64,000 bases of DNA from Pseudarthrobacter sp. NIBRBAC000502770 (GCF_006517815.1 NZ_CP041198.1:3844001-3908000); one strand, 5' to 3'. Shown: positions 41,112 to 49,191, counted from the first letter of the stretch. Notes: generated by a model from the letters alone, not told the origin. A program made the numbers and translations.

Positions 41112-42538
41112 AGGATCTGTCCAGCGGGGGTGCGGTCCAGCATCTCGTGGCCGGAGAGGCGCTGGCGCCGCTGGGTGGCGAAGTAGACGGCGGCCGCGAC
41201 GGCTGCTCCGACGTAGTAGGAGAGGTCCCCGATCCCTGGGAAGGCTGCGGCGATGGGGCCGGTGTAGATGGAGGACATCCAGAAGGGGGAGGAAAGGACC
41301 ACTCCGGCAGCCCAGGCCACGAAACCCCATTCGAACTTTCGGGACTTGTCGAACAGTTCACGCAGGCCGCGTTCTGTGCGGCGCCCACCAAACAGGTAGT
41401 CGCAGACCAGGACGGCGACGTAGGGGGCGATGCAGTAGGCCGTGAGGTTCAGGAATGCCGTGAAGCCTTCGTTGAAGCCGGTCTGCCCCCACTGGGCCAC
41501 CAGGTAAGAGGCGACGCAGATGAACACGACTGCGGTGTGGCGTTTTACCGGTACGCCCATCGTTTGAATGGAGATGGCACCGCCGTAGACGTTCAGGAAG
41601 TTCTGGGTAAAGGAGGACAGTGCGACGACGCCGAGACCGACGGCGGCCCAGGGACCCATGAGTTCCTTGAGTGCACCGATGCTGTCCGAGGCCGTCGTGG
41701 TGGTTCCCAGGAGGGTTCCAAGGATGCCCATCCAGACAAGGGTGATGAAGTTCCCGAGCATGGTGGCCCACCCTGCGCCGCGCCGGTTACCCGGGGTGTT
41801 GGGGAGGTAGCGGGAGTAGTCCGAGGCAAAGGGCATCCAGGCGACGATGAAGGAGAAGAACCATCCGAAGAAGATGATCCAGCCACCGACCCCGTCAAAG
41901 CCCTTTGCAGCCGGGTTGAAGTCGCTCTCAATGCGTCCGCTGGCCGCTGCCACGACAGTAATGAAGATAAAGCCGATGACAAGCACGAAAGAGAGGATTC
42001 GCTGCAGGAAGTGGATCAGGTTGTAGCCGATGACGGCGACGCCGAGCTGGATGCCCATAAGGATCAGCGAGGAAAGCCAGAAGGGAATATCAGTCAGCAG
42101 GGAGATGGCCTTGCCGCCGAGGATCACGGTGACGGCTGCCCAGCCGATGCCGGCGAAGACGTTCACGTAGGCGACGGGGAAAAGGTTGCCGATGAAGCCG
42201 AGTGGTCCGCGGCCCTGCATCTGCTGGGGGACTCCAAGGCGGACTCCCATCTGTGACAGGTACCCCATTCCCGCCGACGAGATTACCCCAGCGAGGACGA
42301 TGGCCAGGGCCGCGGCCCAGAAGGGGAGGCCGAAATACGTGGCACTGAACCCAAGGACGACGATGGGAAAGTTCATTCCTGCGGCGAACCAGAGGAAGAA
42401 CTGGGAGCGGGGTTTGCCGTGTCGTTCGACGTCGGGGATGTGCTCGATGCCGTACGGCTCGATTTTAGTGAGGCTGTTGCGGTAACCGCGGTCTTCGGCG
42501 ACGCTGTCTTCGGCCGCGCGCATGGTGTCAGGGCTCAT
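41108..42538 (-). CDS. NCS1-family nucleobase/heterocycle permease
   Basis: A 476-aa protein with 12 predicted helices of the purine-cytosine permease (NCS1) family. An N-terminal KIEPYGIEHIPDVERHGKP segment precedes helix 1. AAGMNFPIVVLGFSATYFGLPFW is in helices 1-2, with later GWFFSFIVAWMPFASDYSRYLP (helix 6 region) and SSFTQNFLNVYGGAIS (helix 8). NCS1 proteins import cytosine, hydantoins, allantoin, thiamine or pyridine-type N-heterocycles with Na+ or H+. It follows the flavin-reductase gene by 104 bases and couples to the amidohydrolase. It is the best clue that the substrate is a nitrogen heterocycle. Confidence 0.87.
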   Translation of the reverse strand: MSPDTMRAAEDSVAEDRGYRNSLTKIEPYGIEHIPDVERHGKPRSQFFLWFAAGMNFPIVVLGFSATYFGLPFWAAALAIVLAGVISSAGMGYLSQMGVRLGVPQQMQGRGPLGFIGNLFPVAYVNVFAGIGWAAVTVILGGKAISLLTDIPFWLSSLILMGIQLGVAVIGYNLIHFLQRILSFVLVIGFIFITVVAAASGRIESDFNPAAKGFDGVGGWIIFFGWFFSFIVAWMPFASDYSRYLPNTPGNRRGAGWATMLGNFITLVWMGILGTLLGTTTTASDSIGALKELMGPWAAVGLGVVALSSFTQNFLNVYGGAISIQTMGVPVKRHTAVVFICVASYLVAQWGQTGFNEGFTAFLNLTAYCIAPYVAVLVCDYLFGGRRTERGLRELFDKSRKFEWGFVAWAAGVVLSSPFWMSSIYTGPIAAAFPGIGDLSYYVGAAVAAAVYFATQRRQRLSGHEMLDRTPAGQIL

Positions 42539-42642
42539 CTGTATGTCCTAATGTGGAAGGCGCACCCGTTGGTGCGCTGCTTACGAGCAGATGGGTCGGC
42601 GTGGCTGGAGCCTGTCGGAGGGTGGCCAGCCGCGCCGGCTGT

Positions 42643-43581
42643 TTAGAGTTCGGCGAGTTCAGCGCCGTCGAAGAACCGTCCGGCCTTGTAGACCATAGGT
42701 GTGGTGTTGCTGGTTTCCGCATGGCGGACCCGGCAGATGAAAACGGTGTGTGTCTTGGCCTGGAACCGTTCCTGGATTTCAGCTTCCAGGGAAGCTGCGG
42801 ATCCATCCAGCAGGGGACTGCCGTTGGGTCCGTCATGCCAGTCGAGTTCGGCGAACTTGTTGGGCGTCTTGGACGCAAACGTCTTGACCGTGTCCAGTTG
42901 TTCGGTGCCCAGGATGTTGATACCGAGGTGGCTGGAGGAGAACAGGGCGGAGTAAGTGCTCGAGGTCTTTTGGACGCAGACGAGCACCAGGGGCGGTTCG
43001 AGGGAAACCGAGCAGTACGAATTCGCTGCGAGCCCCTTCGGGGTCTCACCTTCCTTTGTGGTCACCACCGTTACTCCGGTGATGAACTGGCGGTTGAAGG
43101 ACTTCATCAGGTCCGGGTCCAATTCCGGGAAGTCCTCGCCGTCGGGGGCGGCCGGTGTCGCGATGCCGCGCAGGGGCCTGATCCCGAGACCGGCAAGCAA
43201 TTCGCTTCCGTCCCACGTCACGGACTCCTTCAGGATTCGTCCGTTTTCAAGGACGAGGATGTTCGATCCGCGGGTCTGGACGGTCAGTCCGGTTGCGGGG
43301 ACGCCGAGGTATTCGTTGGTGTGGGTTCCGGTGGAGGTCCAGAAGACGGCGACGGTGCCATCTCCTTCGACGACGTCATCGACCGTGGTGCGCAGATCGG
43401 GGAAAGCTTCCCGGACCGCCGCGATCTCTGACTTAAGGCCGGCAAGGTCAACGGTTGCACCCGTCGCCTTGCTGGTGCGCGTGTAACCGGGGGCTACGAG
43501 GCCGTCCAGGGCATCAAGGTCACCCTTGTCCCAAGCGGCCAACCAAGCCGACGTGATGAGCGGTTCCAAAGTCTGTTGCAT
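42643..43581 (-). CDS. SnoaL-like domain fused to a flavin reductase
   Basis: A 312-aa two-domain protein. Residues 1-125 form a SnoaL/NTF2-like cone (LVAPGYTRTSKATGATVDL, FWTSTGTHTNEYLGVPATG). Residues 155-312 form a flavin-reductase split-barrel domain (FNRQFITGVTVVTTKEGETPKGLAANSYCSVSLEPPLVLVCV and GINILGTEQ). The reductase part makes reduced FMN for a two-component monooxygenase, here probably the luciferase-like enzyme at the other end of the cluster. The SnoaL part could bind a hydrophobic substrate or the partner enzyme. First gene of the leftward operon; no clear ribosome site before the ATG. Confidence 0.83.
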   Translation of the reverse strand: MQQTLEPLITSAWLAAWDKGDLDALDGLVAPGYTRTSKATGATVDLAGLKSEIAAVREAFPDLRTTVDDVVEGDGTVAVFWTSTGTHTNEYLGVPATGLTVQTRGSNILVLENGRILKESVTWDGSELLAGLGIRPLRGIATPAAPDGEDFPELDPDLMKSFNRQFITGVTVVTTKEGETPKGLAANSYCSVSLEPPLVLVCVQKTSSTYSALFSSSHLGINILGTEQLDTVKTFASKTPNKFAELDWHDGPNGSPLLDGSAASLEAEIQERFQAKTHTVFICRVRHAETSNTTPMVYKAGRFFDGAELAEL

Positions 43582-43684
43582 ACCAAGAACGGTAAGCTAG
43601 CTCACAAGCCAAGGTCAAGAGGGTTGAGAAAATCAGCTATATTTCCGGCTTTTTTACGGTTTTTGCAGATTTTTGGAGGTCCTA

Positions 43685-43714
43685 TTGACGTTACTGATGC
43701 ATGCAACATAGGCT
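43685..43714 (+). promoter_or_regulatory. Probable promoter and operator of the GntR gene
   Basis: TTGACG at 43685-43690 is followed after 18 bases by TAGGCT at 43709-43714. Transcription from here would start at or next to the ATG at 43722, which has no ribosome site, so the gntR mRNA may be leaderless. The palindrome TGCATGCA (43697-43704) between the boxes may be the regulator's site; TATGCAAG recurs at the start of the gene. Confidence 0.45.
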
Positions 43715-43721
43715 TTCATGT

Positions 43722-44402
43722 ATGCAAGATAACCTCGCAACAGTCGGTGAAGCCGCCGAACAGGACGGACTCCTGGATCGCATCCGCAGGCTCGTCCTGA
43801 GCGGGGAGTTCCCTCCGGGGGCAGTCCTTCCGGAGGCCTTTCTGGCGCAGGAATTCGATGTCAGCCGAACACCGATCAGGGAGGCGCTTAAGCAGCTTCA
43901 GCACGAAGGGCTTGTTGAGATCCGCCCGAAAGTAGGCACCTTCGTCCGCGAGCCTACGCGCCGGGAGATCATCGAACTCTTCCAGCTCAAGGAATCCATG
44001 GAGGGACTGGCCGCTTCCCTGCTTGCCCGCCGCGGAGAGGTCCCGGAACTCGCAGTATTGCGGCGGAACCTTGAAGAATCCGAAATGGCCTCGCTCACGC
44101 ACGACACCGACGCCTATGCCCGGCTTGTCCACGAGTTTCACTGGACCATCGTGCGCGGCTCGGACAGCCGCAAGCTCGTGGAGCACTACGGGCGGCTCAT
44201 GAACCAGCTCGCCTACCAACGGCTGGTCCTGCGCACGGTCGAACATCCCGGCAGGCTTGAAGCCTCCACCCGTGAACACCGTGCGGTCCTGGAAATGATC
44301 GAACACAAAGACCCCTTCGGAGCCGAATCCGCAATGAGGAACCACGTTCATGCCTCCTCCCGGGAAGCTCTGAGCGACCCAGCAGTGGATCCCCGGAGTT
44401 GA
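43722..44402 (+). CDS. GntR family regulator (FCD domain) of the heterocycle cluster
   Basis: A 226-aa protein. The winged helix is at about 13-75 (RIRRLVLSGEFPPGAVLPEAFLA, then VSRTPIREALKQLQHEGLVEI) and the FCD domain from about 85 to 215 (LLARRGEVPELAVLRRNLEE, VHEFHWTIVRGSDSRKL). It stands at the centre of the divergent cluster, first gene rightward and 140 bases from the SnoaL-reductase start. It probably controls both arms in response to an acidic intermediate. An in-frame ATG at 43701 would add 7 residues; I prefer 43722. Confidence 0.88.
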   Translation: MQDNLATVGEAAEQDGLLDRIRRLVLSGEFPPGAVLPEAFLAQEFDVSRTPIREALKQLQHEGLVEIRPKVGTFVREPTRREIIELFQLKESMEGLAASLLARRGEVPELAVLRRNLEESEMASLTHDTDAYARLVHEFHWTIVRGSDSRKLVEHYGRLMNQLAYQRLVLRTVEHPGRLEASTREHRAVLEMIEHKDPFGAESAMRNHVHASSREALSDPAVDPRS

Positions 44403-44422
44403 ACACACCACGAAAGGAAGCC

Positions 44423-44458
44423 ATGCGCTTCGTTACGACCGAAAAGACTCAACGATGA
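44423..44458 (+). CDS. 11-codon leader peptide coupled to the DUF1185 gene
   Basis: ATG at 44423 follows AAAGGAAG at a good distance and reads MRFVTTEKTQR before a TGA. The TGA overlaps the ATG of the first DUF1185 gene (ATGA at 44455-44458), which has no good ribosome site of its own. The mini-gene may therefore load ribosomes for the operon. Alternatively it is the scar of a deleted gene: MRFVT is a common beginning of FAH-family proteins. Confidence 0.5.
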   Translation: MRFVTTEKTQR

Positions 44459-45063
44459 ACGACCAAACTCCTGGCATCCGGAAAATCGTGTATTACAGCG
44501 AGGAAATCCTGGACGAGAACGGCCTCGCGCCGGCCATCCCCGCAGTCCGCGCCACTGCAGCGGCAGTGGTCACCAATCCCTGGCTGGATGGCCGTCCGAC
44601 GGATGACCTCAGTGAGGAAGTGGTCCAGCTCGCGCCCGTCCTGGCACGTAAACTCACCGACGTGCTCGCTGAAAACCTCGGTGGCGTCGAAGCCATCCAG
44701 GCTTTCGGCAAGGCGGCAATCGTCGGTACAGACGGTGAAATCGAACACGGCGCCGCCCTGATCCACACACCCTTCTTCGGCAACCTCGTTCGCGAATTCT
44801 TTGAAGGCGAGTCCATCATCTGCTTCGCCGACGACCGCGGTGACGCCGGGGCCTCGCTCGTCGTACCACTGTGGCACAAGAACGCTGCTGCAACACGGAC
44901 CCACTACCAGACCATCACAACCCGTGTCAGTGACGCGCCGCGCCCGGGCGAGATCGTCGTCGTTCTCGGGGCCTCCACCGGCCCGCGCCCGCACTCGCGC
45001 ATCGGCGATCGCCGTACCGACCCCATCGTCAAAGCAGACACAGTAGGAGAACTTGTTTCATGA
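44455..45063 (+). CDS. DUF1185 (amino acid synthesis, PF06684-like) protein A
   Basis: A 202-aa soluble protein. It shares IRKIVYYSEEILDENG at the start, a NPWLDG motif near 42, QAFGKAAIVGTDGEIEHGAALIHTPFFGN near 80-110 and a C-terminal RPGEIVVVLGASTG with the following gene, so the two are tandem paralogues of the DUF1185 family. No catalytic role is established for the family. It recurs near flavin monooxygenases and hydrolases in catabolic loci. Translation is probably coupled to the 11-codon leader in front; its stop overlaps the next ATG. The pair may form a heteromer. Confidence 0.8.
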   Translation: MNDQTPGIRKIVYYSEEILDENGLAPAIPAVRATAAAVVTNPWLDGRPTDDLSEEVVQLAPVLARKLTDVLAENLGGVEAIQAFGKAAIVGTDGEIEHGAALIHTPFFGNLVREFFEGESIICFADDRGDAGASLVVPLWHKNAAATRTHYQTITTRVSDAPRPGEIVVVLGASTGPRPHSRIGDRRTDPIVKADTVGELVS

Positions 45064-45614
45064 GCATTCGTAAGATCGTCACCGTCACCGAAGACGTCCT
45101 CACTGAAGGAGGACGGGAAGTCAGCCCGGCGGCACGTGTCGCGGTTGTCGCGGCCATCGTCAAGAACCCGTGGGCCGGCCAGGGATTCGTTGAAGACCTC
45201 TCTGAAGGTATCGACGCCAACGCTTCGGACCTTGGAGCGCTTCTCGCCCCGCGGGTGCTCGAGGCCCTGGGCGCTCCAGCCGAGGCGTATGGCAAGGCCG
45301 CCATTGTGGGGCTCAACGGCGAGATCGAGCACGGCTCCGGGCTGATCCACACCTTGGCCTTCGGAAATCATTTCCGGGACGCCGCCAACGCCACGACACT
45401 CCTGCCCGCAGTGGAAAAGCGCGGTCCCGCCGGTGTCCTGTTCGACATCCCGCTCAAGCACATCACCGATGCGACCATCCGCTCCCACCACCAGAGCATC
45501 GAGGTCAGGATCAACGACGCACCGCACGCCGATGAAATCGTGATCGCCCTCGCCGCCGCTGCCCAGGGCCGGCCCCAGCAACGCCTGGCAGCCTTCTCCA
45601 CCGAAAAGAACTGA
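45060..45614 (+). CDS. DUF1185 (amino acid synthesis, PF06684-like) protein B
   Basis: A 184-aa paralogue of the preceding protein, with SIRKIVTVTEDVLTEGGREV, VKNPWAGQGFVEDLSEGI, EAYGKAAIVGLNGEIEHGSGLIHTLAFGN and HADEIVIALAAAAQGRPQQR in the same order. It overlaps the first by ATGA. The shared GKAAIVG..GEIEHG..LIHT block is the most conserved part and probably the active or ligand site. It lies between protein A and an alpha/beta hydrolase. Function unknown, but placement in the rightward arm of the degradative operon points to a step on the ring-opened product. Confidence 0.82.
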   Translation: MSIRKIVTVTEDVLTEGGREVSPAARVAVVAAIVKNPWAGQGFVEDLSEGIDANASDLGALLAPRVLEALGAPAEAYGKAAIVGLNGEIEHGSGLIHTLAFGNHFRDAANATTLLPAVEKRGPAGVLFDIPLKHITDATIRSHHQSIEVRINDAPHADEIVIALAAAAQGRPQQRLAAFSTEKN

Positions 45615-45627
45615 GGTGCCATCCGCC

Positions 45628-46365
45628 GTGAGCCGTGAGCGTGTAGCACTGATCCACGGGGTGGGACTGGATGGATCGATGTGGGAGCCCCTCCGCGAAT
45701 ACCTCGAACCGGAATACGACGTCCAGGTCCTGGAACTGCTCGGACACGGACAGCGTCCACCGGCCCGGGACGGAATCACGCTTGCCGAGCTCGCGGCGGA
45801 CGTCGCCGGACGGCTCGAACCGAACACCCATCTGGTGGGTTTCTCGCTCGGCGCCCTCGTGGCCCAGCACGTGGCCAGATTCCGACCTGACCTGGTGGCG
45901 AGCCTGGTTTCGGTGGCATCCGTGTGCGACCGCACTTCCCAGGAGCATGCCGCGGTTATGGTCCGGCTCGCCTCCGCTGCATCGGATTTCCCTGCGACGG
46001 TCGAGGCATCGATCGAGCGCTGGTATCCGGAAGAATCCGCTGTCCCCGCGGCACTGATCGATGCCACGCGCGAGGTGCTGCAGAGGAACGATCCGAAGTC
46101 CTTCCTGGCCTGCTACCGCGTCTTTGCCACCGCCGACGCCGAAATCGCGCCAGAACTCCCTGACATCAGCGTCCCTTCCCATGCAGTGACGGGGGAGCTG
46201 GACCCGGGCTCCACGCCGGAGATGAGTGCCCGGCTTGCCGCGGCCATTCCCGGCTGTACCTACTCCATCATTCCCGCCGCACGTCACATGATGCCGGTCG
46301 AGCGTCCACAGGAACTCGCCCACACGCTGACCGCCTTTATCAAGGAGCATTCAAATGTCCGCTGA
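45628..46365 (+). CDS. Alpha/beta hydrolase (RutD/enol-lactonase-like)
   Basis: A 245-aa hydrolase with a complete triad. It has the oxyanion region LIHGVGLDGSMW, the nucleophile Ser73 in VGFSLGALVA, the Asp in VTGELDPGSTP and the His in PAARHMMPVERPQE. It resembles 3-oxoadipate enol-lactonase and RutD. In the cluster it may hydrolyse an enol-lactone, carbamate or amide intermediate. I start at GTG 45628 after GAGG; GTG at 45616 is possible. It ends 10 bases into the following ALDH gene. Confidence 0.83.
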   Translation: MSRERVALIHGVGLDGSMWEPLREYLEPEYDVQVLELLGHGQRPPARDGITLAELAADVAGRLEPNTHLVGFSLGALVAQHVARFRPDLVASLVSVASVCDRTSQEHAAVMVRLASAASDFPATVEASIERWYPEESAVPAALIDATREVLQRNDPKSFLACYRVFATADAEIAPELPDISVPSHAVTGELDPGSTPEMSARLAAAIPGCTYSIIPAARHMMPVERPQELAHTLTAFIKEHSNVR

Positions 46366-47842
46366 ACTCCGCTACGACCACTTCATCGGGGGTACCTGGT
46401 CGGCTCCAACTGGTGGCGAATACTTTGCCAGCACCAACCCCGCAACCCTCGAAGTGCTCTATGAAGCTGCACGGGGAACCGAAGAGGACGTCCGCCGCGC
46501 CGTCGCAGCAGCCAAAGAAGCCTTTGAGTCCCCGCTGTGGCGCGACCTCACGGCCACTAAGCGCGGCCACCTGCTCCGCCGCCTCGGGGACTTGATTGGC
46601 GAACATGCCGACGAGCTCGCCGAACTGGAAACCCTTGACAACGGCAAGCTGCTGCGCGAGATGCGTGGCCAGATGGCCTCCCTGCCTGAGTACCTGTACT
46701 ACTACGCCGGGTTGGCCGACAAAGTCCAGGGCAGCCAGATCCCCACGAACTCCATCACCATGCTGAACTACACCCAGCGTGAGCCTCTTGGCGTCGTGGG
46801 TGCCATCACGCCGTGGAACTCGCCCCTGACGCTGACCACCTCCAAGCTTGCCCCGGCCCTGGCCGCTGGCAACACCGTCGTCATCAAGCCCAGCGAGTAC
46901 ACCTCCCGGACCATCCTCCGCGTAGCAGAGCTGGCCTCCCAGGCAGGGTTCCCCGACGGGGTCGTGAACGTTGTGACCGGCTTTGGACAGGAAGCAGGAG
47001 CAGCCCTGGTCAGCCACCGCGACCTGGCTAAGATCTCCTTCACCGGCTCCACCCAGACAGGGGCCCGAATCGCCGCAGAGACGTCATCACGCTTCATCGG
47101 CTCGACCCTGGAGCTGGGCGGCAAGAGCCCCAACATTGTGTTCGAGGACGCGGACGTATCCAACGCGGCGATGGGTGTCATCGCCGGGATCTTCGCGGCG
47201 GCGGGTCAGACCTGCATTGCCGGCAGCCGGGTCTTCGCGCACCGCAGCGTCTACGACGAACTCGTCGAGCGCGTCGCCGAGCGAGCGGCCTCAATCATCA
47301 TCGGTGACCCGCGGCTGGCCACCACCGAGCTCGGCCCCCTCGCTTTCGGTGCCCAGCTGGACAAGGTCAGCTCCTACGTCGATCTCGGTGTCAGCGAAGG
47401 TGCAACTGTCCGCACCGGCGGCAAACGCCCAGAGATCGAACTTCCCGGGTACTTCTTCGCACCCACGGTGCTGACCGATGTGGACAACAGCATGCGCGTC
47501 GTGCGGGAGGAAATCTTCGGACCAGTGGCGGCGATCATGCCCTTCGAGTCCGAGGACGAGGTCGTGGGTCTGGCCAACGACACCGAATACGGACTCGCCG
47601 CCGGTATCTGGACCCAAAACCTTGCACGTGCCCACAGAATGGCACGGCGGCTGGAAGCAGGCACGGTGTGGGTCAACACCTACCGGGCGATGTCCCCGAT
47701 GTCACCGCGCCAGGGATTCAAGAACTCGGGCGTCGGCATCGAGCACGGACTCGAGTCCATGCACGAATACACCCGGCTCAAGAGCGTCTGGATCAACACC
47801 GACGAAGGCCCCGTCTCTGATCCCTTCATCATGCGCAGCTAA
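46355..47842 (+). CDS. Aldehyde dehydrogenase of the heterocycle cluster
   Basis: A 495-aa ALDH. The Glu in STLELGGKSPNIVFED is near residue 253, the Cys in AAGQTCIAGSR near 287, and FTGSTQTGARIAAE is the cofactor loop. The C-terminus has MSPRQGFKNSGVGIEHG. It resembles betaine-aldehyde/gamma-aminobutyraldehyde-type ALDHs, which accept aldehydes with an amide or amine. That suits an N-formyl aldehyde produced by flavin-dependent ring cleavage, as in the pyridine pathway of Arthrobacter. It is one of two ALDHs of the cluster, the other being the SSADH. Confidence 0.86.
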   Translation: MSAELRYDHFIGGTWSAPTGGEYFASTNPATLEVLYEAARGTEEDVRRAVAAAKEAFESPLWRDLTATKRGHLLRRLGDLIGEHADELAELETLDNGKLLREMRGQMASLPEYLYYYAGLADKVQGSQIPTNSITMLNYTQREPLGVVGAITPWNSPLTLTTSKLAPALAAGNTVVIKPSEYTSRTILRVAELASQAGFPDGVVNVVTGFGQEAGAALVSHRDLAKISFTGSTQTGARIAAETSSRFIGSTLELGGKSPNIVFEDADVSNAAMGVIAGIFAAAGQTCIAGSRVFAHRSVYDELVERVAERAASIIIGDPRLATTELGPLAFGAQLDKVSSYVDLGVSEGATVRTGGKRPEIELPGYFFAPTVLTDVDNSMRVVREEIFGPVAAIMPFESEDEVVGLANDTEYGLAAGIWTQNLARAHRMARRLEAGTVWVNTYRAMSPMSPRQGFKNSGVGIEHGLESMHEYTRLKSVWINTDEGPVSDPFIMRS

Positions 47843-47855
47843 AGGAAAACCCCAC

Positions 47856-48059
47856 ATGCCACTTATCGAAGTATCCATCGCCCGGGGCCGCAGCCCCGAA
47901 CAGCTCCGCTCGCTCATCAACGAGCTTCACCAGGCCGCCGAAAAGGCAGTCGGCGCCGTACCGGAAAACACGACCGTCATCATCCGCGAAATCGAGCACG
48001 AGCATTGGTCCCGCGGCAATCAGACCATCGCCGAACGTAACGCCGCAGCCACGAACTAG
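47856..48059 (+). CDS. 4-oxalocrotonate tautomerase family protein
   Basis: A 67-aa protein starting Met-Pro, which after Met removal leaves the catalytic N-terminal proline. PLIEVSIARGRSPEQLRSLI is followed by a helix and VIIREIEHEHWSRGNQTIAE, with the Arg residues used by 4-OT-type enzymes near positions 11 and 39. It would isomerise enol/keto or double-bond positions of the ring-opened product. ATG at 47856 follows AAAGGAAAA. Tight operon with the ALDH and the monooxygenase. Confidence 0.85.
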   Translation: MPLIEVSIARGRSPEQLRSLINELHQAAEKAVGAVPENTTVIIREIEHEHWSRGNQTIAERNAAATN

Positions 48060-48123
48060 CTACGGCGCAGGCCTTGCCGTAGCGGCCGACCCCCATAAAC
48101 CGGCCCCCACTAAGGAGTTATCA

Positions 48124-49191
48124 ATGCGCTTTTCCCTCTTTGTCCACATGGAACGCTGGGACGAATCTGTCTCGCACCAGGAATGCTTCGAGAACCTGAC
48201 CGAGCTCACGCTCATGGCCGAGGCCGGCGGCTTCAGCACCGTCTGGATCGGCGAGCACCACTCGATGGAATACACCATCTCGCCGAGTCCCATGCCGCAG
48301 CTCGCCTACCTCGCGGCGCGGACATCAAAGATCCGGCTTGGCGCCGGAACCATCATCGCGCCGTTCTGGAACCCGCTCCGGGTCGCTGGGGAGTGCGCCC
48401 TCCTGGACGTGATCAGCAACGGACGCATGGAAGTAGGCCTGGCCCGCGGGGCCTACCAGTTTGAGTTCGACCGCCTCATGGGCGGCATGTCAGCCGTTGA
48501 CGGCGGCAAGCACCTCCGCGAGCTCGTTCCGGCCGTGCGCAGGCTGTGGGAAGGCGACTACGCCCACGACGGCGAAGTCTGGCAGTTCCCCATATCAACC
48601 AGTGTCCCCAAGCCCGTCCAAAAGCCCACGCCGCCCATGTGGATCGCTGCGCGCGACATCTCCTCGCACGAGTTCGCCGTAGAGAATGGCTGCAACGTGA
48701 TGGTGACGCCACTGATGAAGGGCGACGAGGAAGTCGAGGACCTGGCACGCAAATTCGACTCCGCCGTCGAGAAAAACCCCAGCATTCCCCGCCCCGAGCT
48801 CATGGTCCTGCGCCACACCCACGTCCACTCGGCAGACGAGCCCGAGGGCTGGCGCCGCCCTGCAGAAGGCATCAACAAGTTCTACCGGACCTTCGACGCT
48901 TGGTTCGGCAACAAGACAACCCCCAAGAACGGCTTCCTCGAGCCCAGCCCGGAAGAGAAGTTCGCCGAACGTCCAGAGTTCACGCCGGAGTCCCTGCACA
49001 AGACGGCCATGATCGGAACCCCCGACGAGATCATCGAACGGATACGTCACTACGAAGCCCTCGGCGTCACCGAATTCAGTGTCTGGTCCGACAACAGCCT
49101 CACCCACGAGGAGAAGAAGCGCTCACTTGAACTCTTCATCGAGCACGTCGTGCCGGCGTTCCAGAACCAAAGCGTGACCACAACGAGCTGA
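48124..49191 (+). CDS. Luciferase-like (LLM class) flavin-dependent monooxygenase
   Basis: A 355-aa TIM-barrel monooxygenase of the bacterial luciferase family. Its segments are FENLTELTLMAEAGGFSTVWIGEHHS near 21-46, SKIRLGAGTIIAPFWNPLRVAGECALLDVISNGRMEVGLARG near 77-118, and GTPDEIIERIRHYEALGVTEF near the end. Such enzymes use reduced FMN from a separate reductase; the SnoaL-reductase fusion of this cluster can provide it. RutA and the pyridine monooxygenase of Arthrobacter are members that open N-heterocyclic rings. It is the last gene of the rightward arm. I infer the ring-opening role; substrate unproven. Confidence 0.85.
   Translation: MRFSLFVHMERWDESVSHQECFENLTELTLMAEAGGFSTVWIGEHHSMEYTISPSPMPQLAYLAARTSKIRLGAGTIIAPFWNPLRVAGECALLDVISNGRMEVGLARGAYQFEFDRLMGGMSAVDGGKHLRELVPAVRRLWEGDYAHDGEVWQFPISTSVPKPVQKPTPPMWIAARDISSHEFAVENGCNVMVTPLMKGDEEVEDLARKFDSAVEKNPSIPRPELMVLRHTHVHSADEPEGWRRPAEGINKFYRTFDAWFGNKTTPKNGFLEPSPEEKFAERPEFTPESLHKTAMIGTPDEIIERIRHYEALGVTEFSVWSDNSLTHEEKKRSLELFIEHVVPAFQNQSVTTTS

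Noticed and set aside
38054..49191. Calling the cluster a true Rut (uracil) pathway
   Set aside because: RutC, RutE and the NCS2-type RutG are absent, and SSADH, DUF1185 proteins and an NCS1 permease are present instead. The end product is likely succinate rather than 3-hydroxypropionate.
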